From: Deltaproteobacteria bacterium | GTDB lineage: Bacteria > Desulfobacterota_C > Deferrisomatia > Deferrisomatales > JACRMM01 | Reading direction: 5' to 3' | DNA length: 8,881 bases | Assembly: GCA_016218905.1 (NCBI GenBank) | Contig: JACRCS010000857.1 | Span: 1-8,881 of the forward strand | Shown here: piece after piece, positions 6,791-8,881 of the stretch | Layout of the letters: every line of letters begins with the position of its first letter | How positions within the stretch are numbered: position 1 is the first letter of the stretch | Translations under genes and position numbers: made by a program | Notes under the pieces: generated by a model | The model's database searches: none | What the model was told of the DNA's origin: nothing | The model's input: the letters and a program-made list of their open reading frames with translations, nothing else

Positions 6791-6838
6791 CCTCTCCTGC
6801 CAGGCCCCGAGAGGAGAGGCTACCACAGGCCTCTCGGG
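6791..6838 (-). promoter_or_regulatory. Two mutually exclusive leader hairpins over the response-regulator Shine-Dalgarno sequence
   Basis: Two perfect inverted repeats overlap here. Pair A is CCTCTCCT (6791-6798) with AGGAGAGG (6812-6819), a 13-base loop. Pair B is CCCGAGAGG (6806-6814) with CCTCTCGGG (6830-6838), a 15-base loop. In the leftward transcript, pair A places the ribosome binding site AGGAGAGGA of the regulator gene inside a stem. Pair B uses three of the same bases (6812-6814), so the two stems compete. This is the shape of an anti-sequestor/sequestor/SD arrangement. Alternatively the repeats could be DNA operators. Function is inferred; only the pairing is seen. Confidence 0.5.
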
Positions 6839-6849
6839 CGCGGCGCCCG

Positions 6850-6869
6850 CTTCACAGAACTTCGCAAAC
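6850..6869. promoter_or_regulatory. Candidate OmpR-family operator in the divergent promoter region
   Basis: CTTCACAGAA (6850-6859) is directly followed by CTTCGCAAAC (6860-6869), matching at 7 of 10 positions. Direct half-sites spaced about one helical turn apart are what OmpR/PhoB-family dimers bind. It lies between the divergent regulator operon and lipoprotein gene, where such a site would be expected. It does not fit the enterobacterial CpxR box, so this is a weak call. Confidence 0.25.
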
Positions 6870-6991
6870 CCGACACACCGCCGAAGAATCCAGGCCCCAC
6901 ACTGGGGACACCTGCGGCGGGCACAGCGTTTCCGCCGTCCCAACCCGAACGGCCCCTGGGCGCCATGTCCCCGGGGAGAGAGGAGTCTGTC

Positions 6992-7453
6992 ATGGAGACC
7001 GCGTTGTCAGCCCTGAAAGTCGTCGGAGTCGTTGCCGCCGCTGCCCTCCTGGGTGCCGGCCTGGTGACGGGGTGCCGGGCGCACGGCCGCCACGCCGGCG
7101 CGACGCCGGCCGAGATTCAGGAACGGGTGGACGACGGTCTGGCTCACCTGGAGAGGAAGATCGACGCCACCGAGGAGCAGAAGGCGAAGATCGCAGCCCT
7201 CAAGGACCGGTTGATGCCGGACCTGCTGAATCTGCGGAAGAGCCACGATGCCGCGGCCCGGGAGGCGGCCTCGCTGTGGTCCGCGCCCAGTCTCGACACT
7301 GCGGCGCTCGACGCGCTCGTGGACACGACCGTCGAGGAGCTCCGGGGCACGGCCCACAAGCTCATCCAGGCGGCCGCCGAGCTCCACGCCGTCCTCACCC
7401 CGGAGCAGCGACAGAAGCTGGCCGATCTGCACGAGCGTCGCTGCAGATGGTAA
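6992..7453 (+). CDS. Spy/CpxP-like periplasmic LTxxQ lipoprotein
   Basis: This is a 153-residue protein from the ATG at 6992, chosen because AGGAG lies six bases upstream and the lipoprotein signal begins there; an ATG at 6965 would add nine unlikely residues. The N-terminus is a hydrophobic signal ending in the lipobox LVTGC (Cys28), so the mature protein is probably lipid-anchored. The rest is mostly charged alpha helix, with an IDATEEQKAKI segment (57-67) and a C-terminal LTPEQRQKL (135-143), the LTxxQ motif of the Spy/CpxP/ZraP group. Two His (31, 34) follow the lipid Cys. Spy and CpxP are envelope-stress chaperones or sensors regulated by Cpx/Bae systems; ZraP binds zinc. It is divergent from a CpxR/CpxA-like pair, which supports that role. 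The lipid anchor is unlike classic soluble Spy/CpxP. Confidence 0.75.
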   Translation: METALSALKVVGVVAAAALLGAGLVTGCRAHGRHAGATPAEIQERVDDGLAHLERKIDATEEQKAKIAALKDRLMPDLLNLRKSHDAAAREAASLWSAPSLDTAALDALVDTTVEELRGTAHKLIQAAAELHAVLTPEQRQKLADLHERRCRW

Positions 7454-7493
7454 CGGGCGTCACCGGTCGAGCTCGGTTTCGGCCGCCTGCGGG

Positions 7494-7576
7494 GTCCTCA
7501 GAGCGCGCTGGCAGCGACTCTGACGCCCCATCTGCGAGAGGCAGTCGGCGACGACCTGCTCTCGAACGCTGAGGAC
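7494..7576 (+). ncRNA. Candidate structured RNA or folded DNA element
   Basis: An outer stem pairs GTCCTCAG (7494-7501) with CTGAGGAC (7569-7576), perfect over 8 bp. Inside, a hairpin runs CGAGAG-g-CAG-TCG, loop GCGA, CGA-c-CTG-CTCTCG (7535-7564): 12 base pairs with two single bulges and a GNRA-type tetraloop. A small stem CGC/GCG (7506-7516) may form a third arm. An alternative pairing joins GGGCGTCA (7455-7462) to TGACGCCC (7521-7528). The segment sits between convergent genes. It could be a small RNA, the 3' end of the lipoprotein mRNA, or a mobile-element remnant. High GC raises the rate of chance pairing. Confidence 0.35.
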
Positions 7577-7592
7577 TGGCAAAGAGCGTCAT

Positions 7593-7631
7593 AGGGGCGC
7601 CGCCTCGCAACGCCCGCGAGCGGCGCCCCCT
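7593..7631. terminator. Long GC-rich hairpin between convergent genes (possible bidirectional terminator or REP-like element)
   Basis: AGGGGCGCCGCCTCGC (7593-7608) pairs with GCGAGCGGCGCCCCCT (7616-7631) across a 7-base loop. The stem has about 15 pairs with one extra C on each side. Neither strand has a T run after the stem, so it is not a classic intrinsic terminator. Its place between the lipoprotein stop and the leftward TerC/permease unit fits a transcription barrier, and it abuts the motif GGTGCCTGTCCCC (7632-7644), so a repetitive extragenic element is equally possible. Confidence 0.5.
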
Positions 7632-7652
7632 GGTGCCTGTCCCCAGTCCCGT
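7632..7652. repeat. GGTGCCTGTCCCCAG-type motif at the broken end of the TerC fragment
   Basis: GGTGCCTGTCCCCAGTCCCG lies exactly between the long hairpin (7593-7631) and the last TerC-like codons. From memory, GGGGACAGGCACC-type strings recur in the intergenic DNA of several GC-rich bacteria, often near IS200/REP-associated Y1 transposases. I could not check this. Only one copy is seen in the window, so calling it a repeat rests on that recollection. Confidence 0.3.
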
Positions 7653-7709
7653 CTCCTTGGTCAGGGTGACCAACGCGATCAGGTTCTCCATCGTGAACAG
7701 ACCCTCCAC
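7653..7709 (-). pseudogene. 5' remnant of a TerC-family membrane protein gene
   Basis: Reading leftward from a GTG at 7709, the peptide MEGLFTMENLIALVTLTKE closely follows the usual N-terminus of TerC-family integral membrane proteins, which run LFT-x-ENLIALLTLT and then LEIVLGIDN. The match stops after LVTLT; the expected LEIVLG segment is replaced by bases reading toward the GGGGACAGGCACC motif and the hairpin. The rest of the gene, normally 200 or more codons, is missing. A purine-rich GGGGAAGAGA lies just before the GTG. It is on the same strand as, and about 80 bases downstream of, the permease gene, so the two may once have formed an operon. TerC-family members are tied to tellurite resistance and metal (manganese) export. 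The homology call is by eye on a short segment. Confidence 0.55.
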
Positions 7710-7754
7710 GTTGTCTCTTCCCCGGGCCTGCGTTGTGGGCGTCGCGCAGGAGCT

Positions 7755-7778
7755 CTGCCCCCCGCAAGGCAGGGGCAG
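7755..7778 (-). terminator. Short hairpin downstream of the permease gene
   Basis: CTGCCCC (7755-7761) pairs with GGGGCAG (7772-7778) over a 10-base loop, 11 bases past the permease stop. No U run follows in the leftward transcript, so intrinsic termination is doubtful; the stem might only attenuate or protect the 3' end. Confidence 0.3.
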
Positions 7779-7788
7779 GCCGCCCGGT

Positions 7789-8781
7789 TCAGGGCGTAAA
7801 CGGAAGGAAGTGCAGGGTGAGGGCCAGCGCCAGGGTCCCCGTGACGCAGATCGCCACGTACAGGAAGAACACGCGGCGCCGAAACATGGTGAGGAAGACC
7901 CCCATCACCGGAAGGGCCGTCACGGGCCCCCCGATCAGCAGGGCAATCCCAGGCCCCTTGGCGAGCGGGACGGCGTGGCCGGGGTCGGGCAGGAAGAAGC
8001 CGAAGACCATCGACGCGGCGGTCACCTGGGGCAGGTGCAGGGGCACGCTGGCCAGGGTGATCGCGAAGATGGGCCAGATCCCGTCGCCGGAGAGCAGCTC
8101 GGCGACCCAGGCGTTGGGAATGAACCGCGTGGCCACCACCTCCACCATGAGTCCCACGAGTGCGAACCGCCCGACCTTCCACGCGCCTTCCCCGAGCTTG
8201 GCCAGGAAGACCAGGAACCGGTTGTGGGTGCACCGGTCCACCCGGTGGGAGAGCTGCTTGCCGCACGCGCAGCGGAGCTCCTCCACGGGGTAGTCCTCGT
8301 CGTGGAAGTTCCCCGCCGGGAGTTGCTGCTTGAAGATGTCCCCCTCCGCGAACCCGAAGGGGCGCAGCAGGAGGGTCACGTAGCCGGCCAGGAGCCCCAA
8401 GAGCAGCGCCGACCCCGCCACCAGGTTGGCCCACCCCACGCCCAGCATCCCGGCGATCATGGTGTAGGACGCGGGGCTCATGAGGGGTGACGTGACCAGG
8501 AGCGCCATGGCCGGCGCCAGGGGCAGCCCCGCCAGGAGCAGCGAGATGACGAGCGGCAGGGTGGCGCAGGCGCACAGCGGGCTCACCACGCCCAGCGCTG
8601 CCGCCGCAGGGATCGCGAACACCCCGAACCGGGTCAGGACCTTTCGGATCTTGACGTGCCACCCGAACGTCCGGATCGTCGCCTCGAGCAGCACCCCGAG
8701 GCCGAGGTAGGGAAGGATGTAGACGAGCTCCTTCCAGAGCTCCGCGGCAAACTCCATGAGCATCACCCAGAACGTCTCCAT
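7789..8781 (-). CDS. COG0701 permease, ArsP/YraQ (PF03773-type) family
   Basis: This is a 330-residue polytopic inner-membrane protein with about eight predicted membrane segments. Two halves are separated by a hydrophilic loop (about 140-195). The family signature at the start of the first core is SPLCACATLPL, with Cys70 and Cys72, matching the PLCSCxxIPL motif of ArsP/YraQ permeases; TSPLMSPASY (97-106) and the second-half VPLHLPQVTAASMVFGFF (246-263) also fit. The loop carries CACGK (171-175) and Cys184, with nearby His, a possible metal site. Characterised ArsP proteins export trivalent organoarsenicals; many homologues have no known substrate. I chose ATG 8781 because AGGGAGA lies upstream; an in-frame start at 8811 would add ten polar residues without a clear ribosome site. 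A TerC-family remnant follows on the same strand. Confidence 0.85.
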   Translation of the reverse strand: METFWVMLMEFAAELWKELVYILPYLGLGVLLEATIRTFGWHVKIRKVLTRFGVFAIPAAAALGVVSPLCACATLPLVISLLLAGLPLAPAMALLVTSPLMSPASYTMIAGMLGVGWANLVAGSALLLGLLAGYVTLLLRPFGFAEGDIFKQQLPAGNFHDEDYPVEELRCACGKQLSHRVDRCTHNRFLVFLAKLGEGAWKVGRFALVGLMVEVVATRFIPNAWVAELLSGDGIWPIFAITLASVPLHLPQVTAASMVFGFFLPDPGHAVPLAKGPGIALLIGGPVTALPVMGVFLTMFRRRVFFLYVAICVTGTLALALTLHFLPFTP

Positions 8782-8824
8782 CGATTCTCCCTGTGGTTGG
8801 CACAGCCGCACACCGATTGATTCC

Positions 8825-8848
8825 GCGCTCCGCTCTGGCGTGGAGCGC
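8825..8848 (-). promoter_or_regulatory. Inverted repeat upstream of the permease gene
   Basis: GCGCTCC (8825-8831) and GGAGCGC (8842-8848) form a perfect 7-bp inverted repeat with a 10-base centre, about 44 bases before the permease start. It could be a regulator operator or a leader hairpin. No -35/-10 pair is obvious nearby and the window ends 33 bases later. Confidence 0.3.
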
Positions 8849-8881
8849 CGTCCGCGGGCCGCCGACCCCGCCTGGTACGTC

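Noticed and set aside
6787..6991. Enterobacterial CpxR box (GTAAA-N5-GTAAA) in the divergent region
   Set aside because: I searched by eye for it on both strands and did not find an acceptable match; only the CTTC direct repeat at 6850-6869 remains.
6184..7572. Plus-strand open frame of 462 codons spanning the regulator and lipoprotein region
   Set aside because: It crosses a supported gene on each strand and the divergent promoter region, and has no recognisable domain.
7633..8490. Plus-strand open frame of 285 codons opposite the permease
   Set aside because: It is rich in Gly/Arg/His/Gln without motifs, while the opposite strand encodes a clear membrane permease.

Overview
The window is GC-rich DNA from a Gram-negative bacterium. 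Evidence for two membranes is Sec signal peptides, a lipobox lipoprotein, a beta-barrel protein ending in Phe, and a periplasmic di-heme enzyme. The gene types would fit a deltaproteobacterium or an NC10/Rokubacteria-like or similar environmental lineage, but nothing in the sequence fixes the taxon. No rRNA, tRNA, CRISPR array or intact transposase gene was seen.

Layout. 1-297 has no gene I can support; its right end looks like a promoter and leader. 298-922 (+) is a VapBC toxin-antitoxin pair with overlapping genes. 923-1387 is a 465-base gap holding an imperfect tandem duplication of about 60 bp and a candidate promoter. 1388-3465 (+) is a two-gene unit. The first gene encodes an exported protein fusing a metallothionein-like region (27 Cys, four modules) to a YtkA/FixH-like domain. 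The second encodes a di-heme cytochrome c peroxidase/MauG-family enzyme. 3466-3789 appears empty. 3790-6786 (-) is a compact operon read leftwards: OmpR-family response regulator, then sensor kinase (4-base overlap), then a putative outer-membrane beta-barrel protein (16-base gap). Divergent from it, 6992-7453 (+) encodes a Spy/CpxP-like lipoprotein. 7454-7652 is a strongly base-paired stretch. 7653-7709 (-) looks like the first 19 codons of a broken TerC-family gene. 7789-8781 (-) is a COG0701/ArsP-YraQ-type permease.

How the parts may work together (inference). The kinase, regulator and divergent Spy/CpxP-like lipoprotein resemble the Cpx envelope-stress arrangement, here extended by a barrel protein. 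The Cys-rich protein, di-heme peroxidase, ArsP-like permease and TerC remnant all fit a metal or metalloid/envelope-stress neighbourhood. No cognate metal can be named from sequence alone.

The most unusual items are: (1) the exported metallothionein-like/YtkA fusion, (2) two mutually exclusive hairpins in the response-regulator leader, one of which masks the Shine-Dalgarno sequence, (3) the structured RNA/REP-like segment between convergent genes, and (4) the TerC remnant that ends where that segment begins.
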